64,000 nucleotides of DNA from Micromonospora pisi (GCF_003633685.1 NZ_RBKT01000001.1:1178001-1242000), one strand, 5' to 3'; positions 1 to 9,345 are shown, counted from the stretch's first letter. The notes: generated by a model from the sequence alone, not told the origin. Numbers and translations are program-made.

Positions 1-2
1 TC

Positions 3-50
3 TGCGAGTTCTACCTGCACGCCGGTGTCACCCTCCCCGTCCTCGGCTGA
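3..50 (+). CDS. C-terminal end of a truncated unknown protein
   Basis: The first bases read in one frame as a plausible protein tail (CEFYLHAGVTLPVLG) followed by TGA at 48-50. The gene would begin outside the window and converge on the response regulator, whose stop lies only four bases further on. Fifteen residues are too few to assign a family, and the reading could be chance. Confidence 0.35.
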   Translation, partial: CEFYLHAGVTLPVLG

Positions 51-53
51 CTG

Positions 54-749
54 TCAGCTCGGGGTCAACCCGTTCTGGTACGCCCACACCACGGTCTGCA
101 CCCGGTCCCGTACGCCGATCTTGGTCATCGCCCGCCCGAGGTGTGACTTGACCGTGCTGGTCTCGATAAAGAGTTCGTCGGCGATCTCGTTGTTGGACAG
201 CCCTTTGGCGAGCAACCGTACGATCTCGGCTTCGCGCGGGGTGAGCTGGTGCGCCGCCGCGGACTCGGGCGGTGCCGCCGGTCGCCGCCGGGCGAACTCC
301 GAGATCACCCGGCGGGTCACGGCCTGGTCGACGAGACCGTAGCCGTTCGCCAGCCGACGGATCGCGTCGATCAGGTCCTCCGGCTCGCAGTCTTTGAGGA
401 TGAAGCCACTGGCCCCGGATTCGAGTGCGCCGAAGACGTACTCGTCGAGGTCGAACGTGGTCACCACCAGGATGGCTGGCGGCGACTCGGGCGAGCCGGC
501 GAGGATCTCGCGGGTCGCGGTGAGCCCGTCGCCGCCGGGCATCCGGACATCCATGCAGATGACGTCGGGGCGCAGCCGGGCGGCCACCGCCACCGCGGAC
601 GATCCGCTGGACGCCTCCGCCACCACCTCGATGTCGTCCGCCTGCGCCAGGAGCACCCGGAAACCAGCCCGCACCACCGTCTGGTCGTCGACCAGCATCA
701 CTCGGATCGTCCCAGCGCCAGTCTCGGCCCCATTCCCAGAACCGCTCAC
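54..749 (-). CDS. NarL/LuxR-type response regulator
   Basis: A 231-residue two-component response regulator that acts as a cytoplasmic transcription factor. The receiver domain has the acidic pair D21-D22 and the phospho-acceptor D67 (ICMDVRMPGG), with the conserved lysine in FILKDCEP. The C-terminal 60 residues form a LuxR-type helix-turn-helix starting LTPREAEIVRLLAKGLSN. Its start overlaps the stop of the upstream sensor kinase by four bases, so the two are co-translated and form a cognate pair. The serine hydrolase gene further upstream on the same strand may belong to the same unit. The signal sensed cannot be read from the sequence. Confidence 0.93.
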   Translation of the reverse strand: MSGSGNGAETGAGTIRVMLVDDQTVVRAGFRVLLAQADDIEVVAEASSGSSAVAVAARLRPDVICMDVRMPGGDGLTATREILAGSPESPPAILVVTTFDLDEYVFGALESGASGFILKDCEPEDLIDAIRRLANGYGLVDQAVTRRVISEFARRRPAAPPESAAAHQLTPREAEIVRLLAKGLSNNEIADELFIETSTVKSHLGRAMTKIGVRDRVQTVVWAYQNGLTPS

Positions 750-2086
750 GACGGGTCCCCTCCCTTTGATGTCAGCGTCGCTGTGACGGACCAGCCGCCT
801 TCGGTCGTCGGCCCGGCCGCGAAACGTGCGCCGATCAACTGCGCCCGTTCCCGCATGCCGATCAGCCCGACTCCGCTGCTGGTGCGCGCCGCCGGTTCGG
901 GACGCCGCGCTGGCGGATCGTTCATCACCGCCAGCGACACCTCTCGCGGCAGGTAGCGCAGCGTGATCAGCACCGGGGCGCCCGGCGCGTGTTGCCGCGC
1001 GTTGGACAGCGACTCCTGCACCATCCGATAGAGAGCGACGTCGGCGATCGGCGGCACCGGACGTGGCGGCCCTTCACCCACGAACTCGACCGGTGTGCCC
1101 AGGTCCCGAGCGGTCCGGACCAGGTCGTCGAGCACGGCCAAGCCTGGCACCGGAACGCTTCCTTCGCCATGGTGGCCGGGTGTGTCGCCGCCGCCGCTGC
1201 TGTCGGCCGGGGTGCCGCGCAGCACCCCGACCACCAGCCGCAGGTTGTTCAGGGTTTCCTTGCCCTGGGACCGGATCCAGGCCACGCCGGCCTTCGCCGC
1301 GTCCGGGTCCCGGTCAATCAGCCGGTGGACCGCCGCCGCCTGCACCACCATGCCGGACAGGTGGTGCGCGGCGACATCGTGCAGTTCCCGAGCCATCTGG
1401 GTGCGTTCCGCGCCGAGCGCGGCCTGCACCTTCGCCTGCTGGGCCCGGACCGCCTCGGCGGCCTGCAGGCGTAGCAGCTGCGTGTAGCGTCGGCGGGTCG
1501 CCACGTAGTTGCCGACGAGGACCGCAGCGAGATTGGACAGTGCGCTCGACCCGGCAGGGCCGACAGCCGACAGCAGAAGGTCCGGCGTCGTGACGGCGGC
1601 GGTGCCGAACGCCGCTGTCGCCTCGATCGCCACCGCCGCGCCGACCAGCACGAACGCCGTCCGGGCCGGCAGCAGAACCCCGATGGTGTACGCGACGATG
1701 AACGGTGCGAATGCCCGGAGCGTCGCCTCTGGTGGGGACAGGGTGATCATGGCGACCTGAAGGCCGACGATGCCGGCGAGGCAGAGCAGCGGGCGGACCC
1801 GGCGCAGGCAGAGCAGCAGCGCCTGCCCGACCCCGAGGGCGACGAGCAGCCAGGCCCGCACCGGGTCGACCACGATTTCGCCCGGTGACGTCGCGCCCCG
1901 GAACAGAGCCGCCATCAACGTGAACGTCAGCCCGGCGACGACGGCCGCGAGCAGACAGTCCCGGGCGAACCGCCCGGTCACCCCGAGGTTGGCGAGCAGT
2001 AGGTCCACCCGCTTCGTCAGCCGGGGCTGGTCCGCCGGACCGGTTGGCTCGGCGGTGACCGGGCCGCCTCCGATGTGGTCGTTCAC
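746..2086 (-). CDS. NarL-family sensor histidine kinase
   Basis: A membrane histidine kinase of the HisKA_3 type (446 residues from the GTG at 2086). The N-terminal part holds about five or six hydrophobic membrane segments (residues 42-200), followed by a helical dimerisation region with the phospho-accepting H236 in MARELHDVAAHH and a C-terminal HATPase with the GVGLIGMRERAQ G-box. I chose the GTG (VNDHIGGG) rather than the longer frame starting near 2209 because the longer version runs into the upstream gene, whose stop is at 2161. It phosphorylates the response regulator whose start overlaps its stop. Confidence 0.9.
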   Translation of the reverse strand: MNDHIGGGPVTAEPTGPADQPRLTKRVDLLLANLGVTGRFARDCLLAAVVAGLTFTLMAALFRGATSPGEIVVDPVRAWLLVALGVGQALLLCLRRVRPLLCLAGIVGLQVAMITLSPPEATLRAFAPFIVAYTIGVLLPARTAFVLVGAAVAIEATAAFGTAAVTTPDLLLSAVGPAGSSALSNLAAVLVGNYVATRRRYTQLLRLQAAEAVRAQQAKVQAALGAERTQMARELHDVAAHHLSGMVVQAAAVHRLIDRDPDAAKAGVAWIRSQGKETLNNLRLVVGVLRGTPADSSGGGDTPGHHGEGSVPVPGLAVLDDLVRTARDLGTPVEFVGEGPPRPVPPIADVALYRMVQESLSNARQHAPGAPVLITLRYLPREVSLAVMNDPPARRPEPAARTSSGVGLIGMRERAQLIGARFAAGPTTEGGWSVTATLTSKGGDPS

Positions 2087-2160
2087 CGTGTCAGCATCCT
2101 CTGCTCGCAGATCGAGACGGATCGGGGAGGGGTGGGTCGGGAAGGGATCGGTCGAAACCG

Positions 2161-4233
2161 TCAGTAGGAGATGTTCGGCGAGAGCAGCATGAACTCGACG
2201 GCGAACCATCCCGTACCGGCGAGGGCCAGCAGGACCAGCGCGCTGCCGGCGGTCCGCGACCAGCCGACCCGCCGACGGACGTCGTCCACCAGCCGGACCG
2301 CTGCGGGGATCACCCCGAGCAGGCCGATCATCTGGGCCACCTGCACGCTCCGCATCGAGACGGTGGAGAGATCCTCCAGGCCCATGATGAGCACCAGGCT
2401 TCCGACCCAGCCGCCGACCGCGAGCAGGGCACAGCCGACTGCGACGCGGCTCAGGATGCGCGCGGTGCGTCCAGCCCGATCACGCGGTGCCCGCCGCCGC
2501 AGCCGGCGACCGATCGCCCCGATCGGCCAGGCCAGGACGGTGAGCAGGAGGATGACCACCGAGCCGACGATCACCGGGATGGCCAGATAGGTGCTGCGCG
2601 CGGTATCTACGGGCACCAGGGCGAACGCGGAGTCGAAAACGATCGCGTCGACCCGGCCGTCGACCGCTCGCATCGCGATCGTTTCCTGGCCGCCCACCTC
2701 GCGCCAGACCCAGGGCTCGATCTCTTCGTAGACGGCGGAGGTATCGGACATCGGACGCGGTTCGAGCAGCAGCCGGCCGTCATCGCGGACGCTCACCGTG
2801 GTACGCCCGGACAGGCCGATCACGGTCAGGAAGTTGCTCTCGATCGCGCGGGAGCTCTCGTAGGTGCCGGCGGCCATCGCGGCCCGCTCGGCCGTACCCG
2901 AGGCGTCGGTGGTCGGGGCGGCCAGTTCGGTCGCCGGCGCGTTGTTCGCCGCCGCGCCGGGCACCGCCGGGAAGTAACGGTCGGCGAAGGCTTTCGTCAG
3001 CCCCTGTCGCAGCTTGTGGTTGGCCAGCCCCGACGTACCGGTGCTGTTGAGCGAGATGAACAGGCCGGCGCCCTCGTCCGGGTAGATCTGCAGGTGGGTG
3101 TGGAAGTAGAGGGTGTCGCCGCCGTGGCCGATGATCCGGTGGCCGTTGCGGCTCTCGTCGAAGAACCCGAGGGTCATCCGGGGTGCACCGGCGAGGGTGC
3201 CGAGCGTGGTGGCGTCGAGCGCTGGCTGGTGCATCAGGTCGAGCGTCGGCTTGTCCAGTATCGGGGTGTCGCCGACCGGTTCGCCCAGGTGGGCGAGCAT
3301 GAACCGGGCCATGTCCGGGGCCGAGGCGCTCATCGACCCGGCGGGCGGGGTGCCGATGATCTCGAAGTACCCGGCGGGGGACGACGCGTTGTCGTATCCG
3401 TTCGAAACGCGGCCGGCCAGGTCGGCGGGGAGCGGCTGGGCGAATGAGGACGATGTCATGCCGAGGCGGTCGAAGACGTTACGGTCGACGTACTCCTCGA
3501 ACGGGATGCCACTGACCCGTTCGACGATGTATCCGGCGAGCGAGTTGCCGTAGTTGGAGTAGGCCGGCACGGTGCCCGGCCGGTAGATCTGCTCCGGCGG
3601 GTCGGTGACCAGAGCGTCGCGTAGGACGGCCTCGGTGCCTTCCTTGCCGATGAGGCCGGCGATCCGTTCCTCGAACCCGGCGGTGTGGGTCAGCAGGTGC
3701 CGCAGGGTGATCGGCTCGTCGAAGTTGCGGGGGATGGTGAAGTCGAGGTAGCCGGCGATGTCGGCGTCGAGGTTGACCTTGCCGTCCTGGACGAGTTGCA
3801 TCGCGGCGGTGGCGGTGGCGAGCTTCGACACCGACCCGATCCGGAACAGGTGCTGCTCGGGGTCGACCGGCACCGGCTCGGTGCCCTCGCCACCGGTGTC
3901 GACGTGGCCGTACCCCCGGGTGGTGACGGTCTCACCGTCGTTGACGACGGCGACCGTTGCCCCGGCGATGTCATTGGCTTCCAGCGCGGCCGGGAGCATC
4001 TCGTCGAGCCAGGCGTTCACGTCGCTGGCGTTCAGCACGCCCGGTTCGACGGCTGCCGCCGGGGTGTCGCTCGTCGGGGCCGGCTCCTGCGCGGCACCGG
4101 CACCGCAGCCGGCGACGCCCGCCGAGACGACGACCGCGGTTGCCAGGGCGGCACCGAGACGCCGCAGGCGGAAAGCCGGCCGGGACAGGTACGACCGGGA
4201 AGCGGTCTGCTCTGGTGCATCGTTCTGGTTCAT
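2161..4233 (-). CDS. Serine hydrolase, class C beta-lactamase family, with C-terminal membrane domain
   Basis: A 690-residue beta-lactamase/penicillin-binding-like serine hydrolase. The N-terminus is a lipoprotein-type signal with a lipobox-like VAGC (C43), so the enzyme is probably extracellular and membrane-anchored. The catalytic motifs are S134-V-S-K137 (SxxK) and Y225-S-N (YxN), with HGG further on in GHGGDTLYFHT. After about residue 550 come four hydrophobic segments, an arrangement seen in some actinobacterial and firmicute members. The ATG at 4233 (MNQNDAPEQ) is preferred over an upstream in-frame start because it places the signal peptide near the N-terminus. It lies 74 bases upstream of the sensor kinase gene. 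True substrate unknown: peptidase, esterase or D-Ala-D-Ala-type hydrolysis are all possible. Confidence 0.88.
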   Translation of the reverse strand: MNQNDAPEQTASRSYLSRPAFRLRRLGAALATAVVVSAGVAGCGAGAAQEPAPTSDTPAAAVEPGVLNASDVNAWLDEMLPAALEANDIAGATVAVVNDGETVTTRGYGHVDTGGEGTEPVPVDPEQHLFRIGSVSKLATATAAMQLVQDGKVNLDADIAGYLDFTIPRNFDEPITLRHLLTHTAGFEERIAGLIGKEGTEAVLRDALVTDPPEQIYRPGTVPAYSNYGNSLAGYIVERVSGIPFEEYVDRNVFDRLGMTSSSFAQPLPADLAGRVSNGYDNASSPAGYFEIIGTPPAGSMSASAPDMARFMLAHLGEPVGDTPILDKPTLDLMHQPALDATTLGTLAGAPRMTLGFFDESRNGHRIIGHGGDTLYFHTHLQIYPDEGAGLFISLNSTGTSGLANHKLRQGLTKAFADRYFPAVPGAAANNAPATELAAPTTDASGTAERAAMAAGTYESSRAIESNFLTVIGLSGRTTVSVRDDGRLLLEPRPMSDTSAVYEEIEPWVWREVGGQETIAMRAVDGRVDAIVFDSAFALVPVDTARSTYLAIPVIVGSVVILLLTVLAWPIGAIGRRLRRRAPRDRAGRTARILSRVAVGCALLAVGGWVGSLVLIMGLEDLSTVSMRSVQVAQMIGLLGVIPAAVRLVDDVRRRVGWSRTAGSALVLLALAGTGWFAVEFMLLSPNISY

Positions 4234-4706
4234 ACCCGAGAGCCTGCTGCAGCGGCACCGCCGCGCCATCTGGCGCAGGACCACACTCGACTTACGACTT
4301 AAGTAGGAGGCTCAACCAGCGATCAAGCCGGACCATACCGCCGACCGGCCCCGCAGATCGGCCGGGCTCGCGGCAACGACGTAGTGCCGCTGATCGGCGT
4401 ACCCGAACCAGCCGGCGCGCCTGTTGACCACGCCATTGCCGTACCTCCTGGCCTCGACCCTACGTCCGAACCGGCGCCGGACGGCGCACCATCGACGGCA
4501 CCGACAGGCGGCGGCACCGGGAGTTCGGGAAACATGACACGGCGCGCTCGCCGGCACCAAGTGGCGGCTCCACGGGTGCTGCGACACCGAGAAGCTGTCA
4601 CGGACGTTTCCGGACCCGGATGGATTTCGGCCCATCGCACAATAGCAACGGACATCCGCGATCTTCGACGTACAGCGGGACCTGCGGGTATGTGGCCGGA
4701 CCAGCC
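4234..4706. other. Long spacer without a convincing gene
   Basis: Several open frames cross this stretch on both strands, but none has a ribosome binding site, recognisable domain or typical actinobacterial codon pattern. It lies immediately 5' of a group II intron 3' end, so it may hold eroded intron or target sequence. No reverse transcriptase reading frame is present. Confidence 0.5.
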
Positions 4707-4776
4707 GAGCCGTATGACGGGAGACTGTCACGTACGGATCTGTGAGGCCGGAGGGAGAGACTCCCTCCGGCTACTC
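4707..4776 (+). ncRNA. Group II intron remnant: domains V and VI
   Basis: Positions 4707-4740 form a 34-base domain V: it begins GAGCCGTATG (AGC catalytic triad in the lower stem), has a GAGA tetraloop and closes with CACGTACGGATC. This is the length and layout of bacterial group II intron domain V. Directly after it, 4747-4757 and 4761-4771 form a perfect 11-bp hairpin in the place of domain VI, followed by CTACTC, which resembles the intron 3' end. No maturase gene precedes it, so this is an orphan 3' fragment. It differs in sequence from domain V of the larger intron near 16.1 kb and so comes from a different intron lineage. Confidence 0.75.
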
Positions 4777-4974
4777 GGCCGCCATGATCTGGCTGCGCCG
4801 ACCGGCACGGCCACGGCTGCTATCCGTTGGCCGCGCCTTACACGCGACACTAGTTGGCCGACCTTGCAACATTACGATCCTCGATGATTCCAGCGGCAGA
4901 ACGATGGTAAGGAATCGGGTATCGCCATGATTGGATGCACGCACATCGAAAGGATCGCGTGGGCGATCAGGATG

Positions 4975-5898
4975 TCAGGATGCGATTGAGAGGTGCAGGT
5001 GCTCTACCGTTTCCCAGAGCTGTCGTTCACGATCGGGGTCGTAGGACTCCTTGGACGAGGAGACTTCTCGTGTGCGGTCGATGTAGGAACCGGAAGGTGC
5101 CGGGATGCGTCCGAGCGCGACGTCGGCGAGGTGTTGGCCGGCCTTCTTCTGGCTCGAGGCTATCGGGGTCAGCGTCATCAGCGGCATGATCCGTCGCCCC
5201 ACGAACCGGACGGCTGCGCCTGCTTCGCGGCTCAGGCCGGTGCCGGGCACGAACCCGGGGTTGTAGGCGACAATGTCGACACCCTGTGGCAAACGTCGTG
5301 CGTACTCGTGGACGAGGTATATCGCGGCGAGCTTGCTGGTGGAGTATGCGGTCCCTCCTGCCGCGACGGTGTTCGGCTTCGGGAACGCGCGGATGCGGGC
5401 CAGGCTCGCAGGGGCTTGCCATGACGGCGCGGGCATCATTCCCGCGTTGTGGCGAAAGTCGCCGAAGTGAGCGTCGCTGACGGTGAGAACGATCCGTGAC
5501 GGCGCCTTAAATCGGTCCTGTAGAAGGCGGAGAAGGACGTGATTGGCGAGGACATTGACGGCGAATGTCGCCTCGAACCCGTCCGGGCTCTCCGTGACGT
5601 TGTTCGTGTAGAGCAGGCCGGCGTTGCCGACGAATCCACGCAGCGGCGGCAGATCTCCCGTATCGACCCGTTGGATCAGTTCGTCAGCCGCCGCACGAAC
5701 GCTGCCCAGCGACAACAGGTCCGTCGGGATTGATGTCACGGCGCGTCCGCCTTGGCCCAGATGATCGGCAAGCTCAGTTCCCGCGGCGCCACGGGCTAGG
5801 AGCACGAGGTGCGCCTCAGGATCGCCTTCGAGAATGCGCTCGACGGCGACACGGCCGAACCCCCGGGTTGCGCCGGTCATGATAATGGTGTGGGTCAC
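4975..5898 (-). CDS. Short-chain dehydrogenase/reductase
   Basis: A 307-residue NAD(P)-dependent SDR enzyme. The Rossmann motif TGATRGFG is at residues 8-15, NAG at 92-94, catalytic S141, and the YSTSK active-site motif gives Y185 and K189. Length and layout resemble retinol-dehydrogenase/protochlorophyllide-reductase-like SDRs. The start is the GTG at 5898 because AAGGGAGAA lies just upstream; an ATG 66 bases further up lacks this. It is transcribed divergently from a TetR regulator, and the shared 155-base gap carries palindromes, so it is probably that regulator's target. The substrate is not known. Confidence 0.9.
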   Translation of the reverse strand: MTHTIIMTGATRGFGRVAVERILEGDPEAHLVLLARGAAGTELADHLGQGGRAVTSIPTDLLSLGSVRAAADELIQRVDTGDLPPLRGFVGNAGLLYTNNVTESPDGFEATFAVNVLANHVLLRLLQDRFKAPSRIVLTVSDAHFGDFRHNAGMMPAPSWQAPASLARIRAFPKPNTVAAGGTAYSTSKLAAIYLVHEYARRLPQGVDIVAYNPGFVPGTGLSREAGAAVRFVGRRIMPLMTLTPIASSQKKAGQHLADVALGRIPAPSGSYIDRTREVSSSKESYDPDRERQLWETVEHLHLSIAS

Positions 5899-5977
5899 AG
5901 AATTCTCCCTTGTTGAGCCCGACGGGCTGCCGCTGATGGGGCGGTCTGTGCCCTGCTCACCCATATAACTATGCCAC

Positions 5978-6045
5978 GTAAATTTACTGTGTATAGCTAC
6001 GGTAGCGCTCCTTTACTCGGTCGTCAACGCCTTTACGAGGTAAAG
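5978..6045. promoter_or_regulatory. Putative TetR operators in a divergent promoter region
   Basis: Two palindromes share the half-site TTTAC/GTAAA. GTAAATTTAC at 5978-5987 is perfect, and CTTTACGAGGTAAAG at 6031-6045 is a perfect 6-3-6 inverted repeat ending nine bases before the TetR start codon. A third half-site (CTTTAC) lies at 6011-6016. The positions fit autorepression of the regulator plus repression of the divergent dehydrogenase. This is inference; no binding data are available here. Confidence 0.6.
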
Positions 6046-6053
6046 TAAGCCGC

Positions 6054-6701
6054 ATGTCACCCCGACCCCCCGCCTCCGAACGACTCGACCGCGACGAGGT
6101 CCTGTCCACCGCCCTCGCCCTCGCCGACGCCGACGGACTCGACGCCGTCACGCTGCGCCGGGTCGCCGCCGCCTGGAACGTCACACCCATGGCGCTGTAC
6201 TGGCACTTCAAGGACAAGGACGCCCTGCTCGACGCGCTGGTCGAACGGATCCTCGGCGAGGTGGACCTGACCGCCAGCGGCAAGGCCGACCTGCGAACCG
6301 TGATGACGGCTCTGCTGCGCGTCCTGCGTGCGCACCCCGCCCTCGCCGAGATCACGCCGACCCGCTTCATGCGCACGGACGCCGGCATCGATCTGGCCGA
6401 GCGGGTCATCGCACTGCTGCGCGCCGAGGGGCACTCGCCGGTGGCCGCCGCCCAGCTAAGCATCTTCCTGCTCAACGCGCTGATCGGGTTGGTGATCCGC
6501 CAGCCGGGTGACCCCGCCGCCGCCGACCCGGCCCTGCGGGAGTCCCTGCTCACAGCCAAGCGCGCGCGACTGAAGTCACTCTCCTCGCAGGACTACCCCC
6601 ACCTGACCGAAACCGCCGACTTCTTCCTCGGCCTGCCCGACGAGCAGGAGTACTACGAGCGAGGTCTGACCATGCTCCTCGACGGGGTACGTCTCACCTG
6701 A
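6054..6701 (+). CDS. TetR/AcrR-family transcriptional regulator
   Basis: A 215-residue dimeric repressor. The N-terminal helix-turn-helix runs over residues 10-55, with the typical VTLRRVAAAWNV and MALYWHFKDKDALLDALV segments. The C-terminal half is helical and resembles the TetR_C ligand-binding class (tetracycline-repressor-like). It is divergent from the SDR gene, and a perfect palindrome sits just before its start codon, so it most likely controls itself and the SDR. The ligand is unknown and may be the SDR substrate or a related small molecule. Confidence 0.9.
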   Translation: MSPRPPASERLDRDEVLSTALALADADGLDAVTLRRVAAAWNVTPMALYWHFKDKDALLDALVERILGEVDLTASGKADLRTVMTALLRVLRAHPALAEITPTRFMRTDAGIDLAERVIALLRAEGHSPVAAAQLSIFLLNALIGLVIRQPGDPAAADPALRESLLTAKRARLKSLSSQDYPHLTETADFFLGLPDEQEYYERGLTMLLDGVRLT

Positions 6702-6921
6702 CCAGCCGAGCACAGAGGACTCTGCGAAGCTCCCGCAAGGACCGGTGCCCACGTACGCGCAGCACCGAGACCGAGCCGCCGACGCACCGGTAACGGCCGC
6801 CCGGCCAGTGCCCGGCGGTAGGCAAACACCGACCGGTGCGCGACCAATCCGAGGATGAAATCGCACGGGGCGATCGCAGGTAGTGGGTACATCACCGTAG
6901 CGCTTCAACCCGAAGATGGAC

Positions 6922-7776
6922 TCAAATAGACTCTTTGATTCGGCGCACTACTCTCGACAATTGCGGATGCAGCCGACGGCGGTTCAGTGCTCGGATGCGA
7001 AGCAGGCGCAGGGGGTGCCGCCATCGGCCGTGTTCCCAGGCGACGTCCGCGCTCACCTCAACGACAATCACCGGCTCGACCGGGATGTAGTCAAGGGGCT
7101 GGGGGCGGTCGAACTGACCGGTCCACGCGGGCGGTAGCGACTGTGGCCACGGGTGCCGCTGGTACGGTCCCCGCCACGCGGCGACGGGTAACAGGGCGCC
7201 GAGTTCCTGGCGTTGTGCGGTTGGTAGGGGGACGGCGCGACCGACGTGGCGCAGTCGTCCGGCGGAGTCGAATCGTCCGAGCAGGAGCGTGGCCGGGTCG
7301 GTCAGGCTGCCGACGACGCCACCGACCACTGCCTCGGCACTGACCCGCTTTTTGGTCTTGATCCAGTCAGCTCGCCCTAGCCGGTAGGTTCCCGCCAGGG
7401 CCTTGACCACCACGCCCTCGATACCCAAATCCCCGCCGTGGTCGTACCAGGCGAGCGCCAGGTCCCGGTCGGTGGTCTGCGGGCATAGCGGCAGCTCGGG
7501 TGGGGCGTCAGCGAGCAGACGCGTCAGGCGGGCTCGACGGGCCGCCAGCGGTAGGCGAAGCATCTCGACTCCTACTTCCTGTAGCAAGTCGAAGATCACC
7601 AGGTACGTGGGGTGCCGGCGAACCTCATCGACGATACGGCGGCCGGCGGTAACACGCCGTTGCAACAGCGCGAACGAGGTCCGCTGCCGGCCAGCCGCCC
7701 AGGCGACCAGTTCCCCGTCGACGATCGTCCCGGGTGGCAGGGTCGAGGCGAGGCGCTGACACACGTCTGCTGGCAC
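6922..7776 (-). pseudogene. N-terminally truncated ATP-dependent DNA ligase
   Basis: The frame encodes the C-terminal two thirds of an actinobacterial ATP-dependent DNA ligase: IVDGELVAW (motif III region), GIEGVVVKAL (motif IV) and DWIKTKK (motif V), then an OB-fold-like domain. The part that should carry motif I (the KxDG lysine that becomes adenylated) is absent, and an in-frame TGA lies four codons before the only possible start, a GTG. Without the catalytic lysine the product cannot ligate. The deletion joint is near 7780; the sequence beyond it is unrelated. Confidence 0.75.
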
Positions 7777-7998
7777 CGTCGGATATCAGAATGGTCCGAA
7801 TTGCCTGGGGTTACGGCCATGGCGGCGCCCCTACGGTGTTTCGCTCGGCAGGGCCACCCCATGCGGGGCGCTGGGGCCCAGTGCGCCGCACGCTCTGGAT
7901 GGCGACTGAAAGCCCGCGCGGCTTCCGAATCTGTCGAATAGAGTGCGTCGACGACAGCTGTCCGGCCTGGGCGTCCGGTGCGATGGAGCTGGTGGCTG

Positions 7999-8466
7999 AT
8001 GGGAACCTGGGGGGACGGTCCCTTCGACAACGACCAGGCGATGGACATCATCGGCGAGCTGGCGGAGCTGGAGGAGGGCGAGCGGCGGGAGCACATCCAG
8101 AGGCTCTTCGCCACGGTGCTCGACCCTTCCTCCGCCCCCGCCGATGCCGAGGTGCCGTTCTGGCCGAAGGAGGTCATCGCCGCTGCGTCCCTCATCGCGC
8201 TGGTGCTGCCCGGCGGGTCGGTCGTGTTCGACCCAGAGAGCTCGGACGACTACGACCCGGAGGCCGAGGAGAACGCGGACGACGAGTGGTTGGACGCGCT
8301 TCTGCCCGAACCCGGCGGCGAGTTGATCAGGCTGGCGTCCGAGGCTCTCCAGGTTGTCGCCGACCCGGACAGCAAGTGGTTCATCGACTGGGTCGGCGGA
8401 GACGACGAAGAAGCCGAATGGTTGGCGAGCATCGTCCGAGTACTAAACGATGGTGCTCGCCGATAA
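7999..8466 (+). CDS. DUF4259 domain protein
   Basis: A 155-residue acidic protein beginning MGTWGDGPFDNDQAMD, the signature start of DUF4259. The rest is mostly helical and ends in a conserved-looking acidic tail with WFIDWVG. I chose the ATG at 7999 because it puts the family's N-terminal motif at residue 1; a start 21 bases upstream would add MRWSWWL. The function of the family is not established. It lies among isolated small genes, one of which is a DUF4240 protein. Confidence 0.85.
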   Translation: MGTWGDGPFDNDQAMDIIGELAELEEGERREHIQRLFATVLDPSSAPADAEVPFWPKEVIAAASLIALVLPGGSVVFDPESSDDYDPEAEENADDEWLDALLPEPGGELIRLASEALQVVADPDSKWFIDWVGGDDEEAEWLASIVRVLNDGARR

Positions 8467-8778
8467 GCGCAGAGAGTGCGCCGTAACAAGGGCAAGGACG
8501 AGAGCGAAGAGGGAAAGGACGGCGAGGCACGCGATAGCCCGCGTACTCATGTCCAGGCTTTTTTGTTCTGGGTTCAAGCCGGACGGAGGCGAACCGATGC
8601 GAACTTCCTCTCATGGCCGCGATCAGGGAGCTACGGAACGTCACGGCGAATTGGGTTGCCCAGCTCCCTTGTCCGTACCGCGCTCCGGGATGCTTCAAGC
8701 GCTCGATCATGCCGATTGAGCATGTACGGTCGCGCCGGTGTGACGGAACCCTACCGATGGCCACTGGTGCTGTACCGG
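8467..8778. other. Spacer with no recognisable gene
   Basis: Open frames exist on both strands, but none has a recognised domain, ribosome binding site or consistent third-position GC. I see no RNA gene or clear terminator. Confidence 0.5.
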
Positions 8779-9345
8779 TCAGGTGGGCTGCGTGTCCCGC
8801 CAGCGTGGAAGATCGACGTCCGGCGCTTCCGGGCTGGTGAGGTGGAACGGCACACCGACATGCTGGGCGACAGCCCGCCCCTGCTCGGTCGCCCGCCGCG
8901 CCTCCGGCCAGGGCGGCACCTGGCCGTTGAACAGGCGGATGTCACCGCCGTGTCGCAGCGCCGTCAACGGCACCTCGTCGAAGCGGCCGTGGTGCCGGCC
9001 CGGCCGCCGCACGATTGCGACCAGGTCGACGTACCAGCCCTGCGTGTCACCGTCCCACAGTGCTTCGACGGCGACGACCGGTGCGGTGATGGCGGCCGTC
9101 TTCTCGATCAGCTGCGCGGTCGTCGGTAGCGGTGGCTCCGGCTCGACGAGACCCCGCCGGTCCAATTCGGCGCGGCGCTCGATCAGCAGATCCTGCGCCT
9201 GATACAGACCGGGCGGCGGCTGCAGTCCGCCTTCCCGACGCAGGAGGACGACAGCCGCGATCAGCCGGCGCGCGCACAGCAGCTCGTCGATCCGGTCCCG
9301 CAGTTGCGGGCTCAGCGCGTCCCACCAGGCGTCGTGCGCATGCAT
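8779..9345 (-). CDS. Hypothetical protein
   Basis: A 188-residue protein of unknown function. From the ATG at 9345 it reads MHAHDAWWDALSPQLRD, with a helical N-terminal third (IDELLCARRLIAAVVLLRRE) and a more beta-rich C-terminal half (TAPVVAVEALWDGDTQGWYVDLVAIV). The frame extends well upstream, but that part is proline/arginine-rich and overlaps unlikely sequence, so the shorter start is preferred. No signal peptide or membrane segment is visible. It is convergent with the preceding DUF4259 gene and divergent from the DUF4240 gene. Confidence 0.6.
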   Translation of the reverse strand: MHAHDAWWDALSPQLRDRIDELLCARRLIAAVVLLRREGGLQPPPGLYQAQDLLIERRAELDRRGLVEPEPPLPTTAQLIEKTAAITAPVVAVEALWDGDTQGWYVDLVAIVRRPGRHHGRFDEVPLTALRHGGDIRLFNGQVPPWPEARRATEQGRAVAQHVGVPFHLTSPEAPDVDLPRWRDTQPT

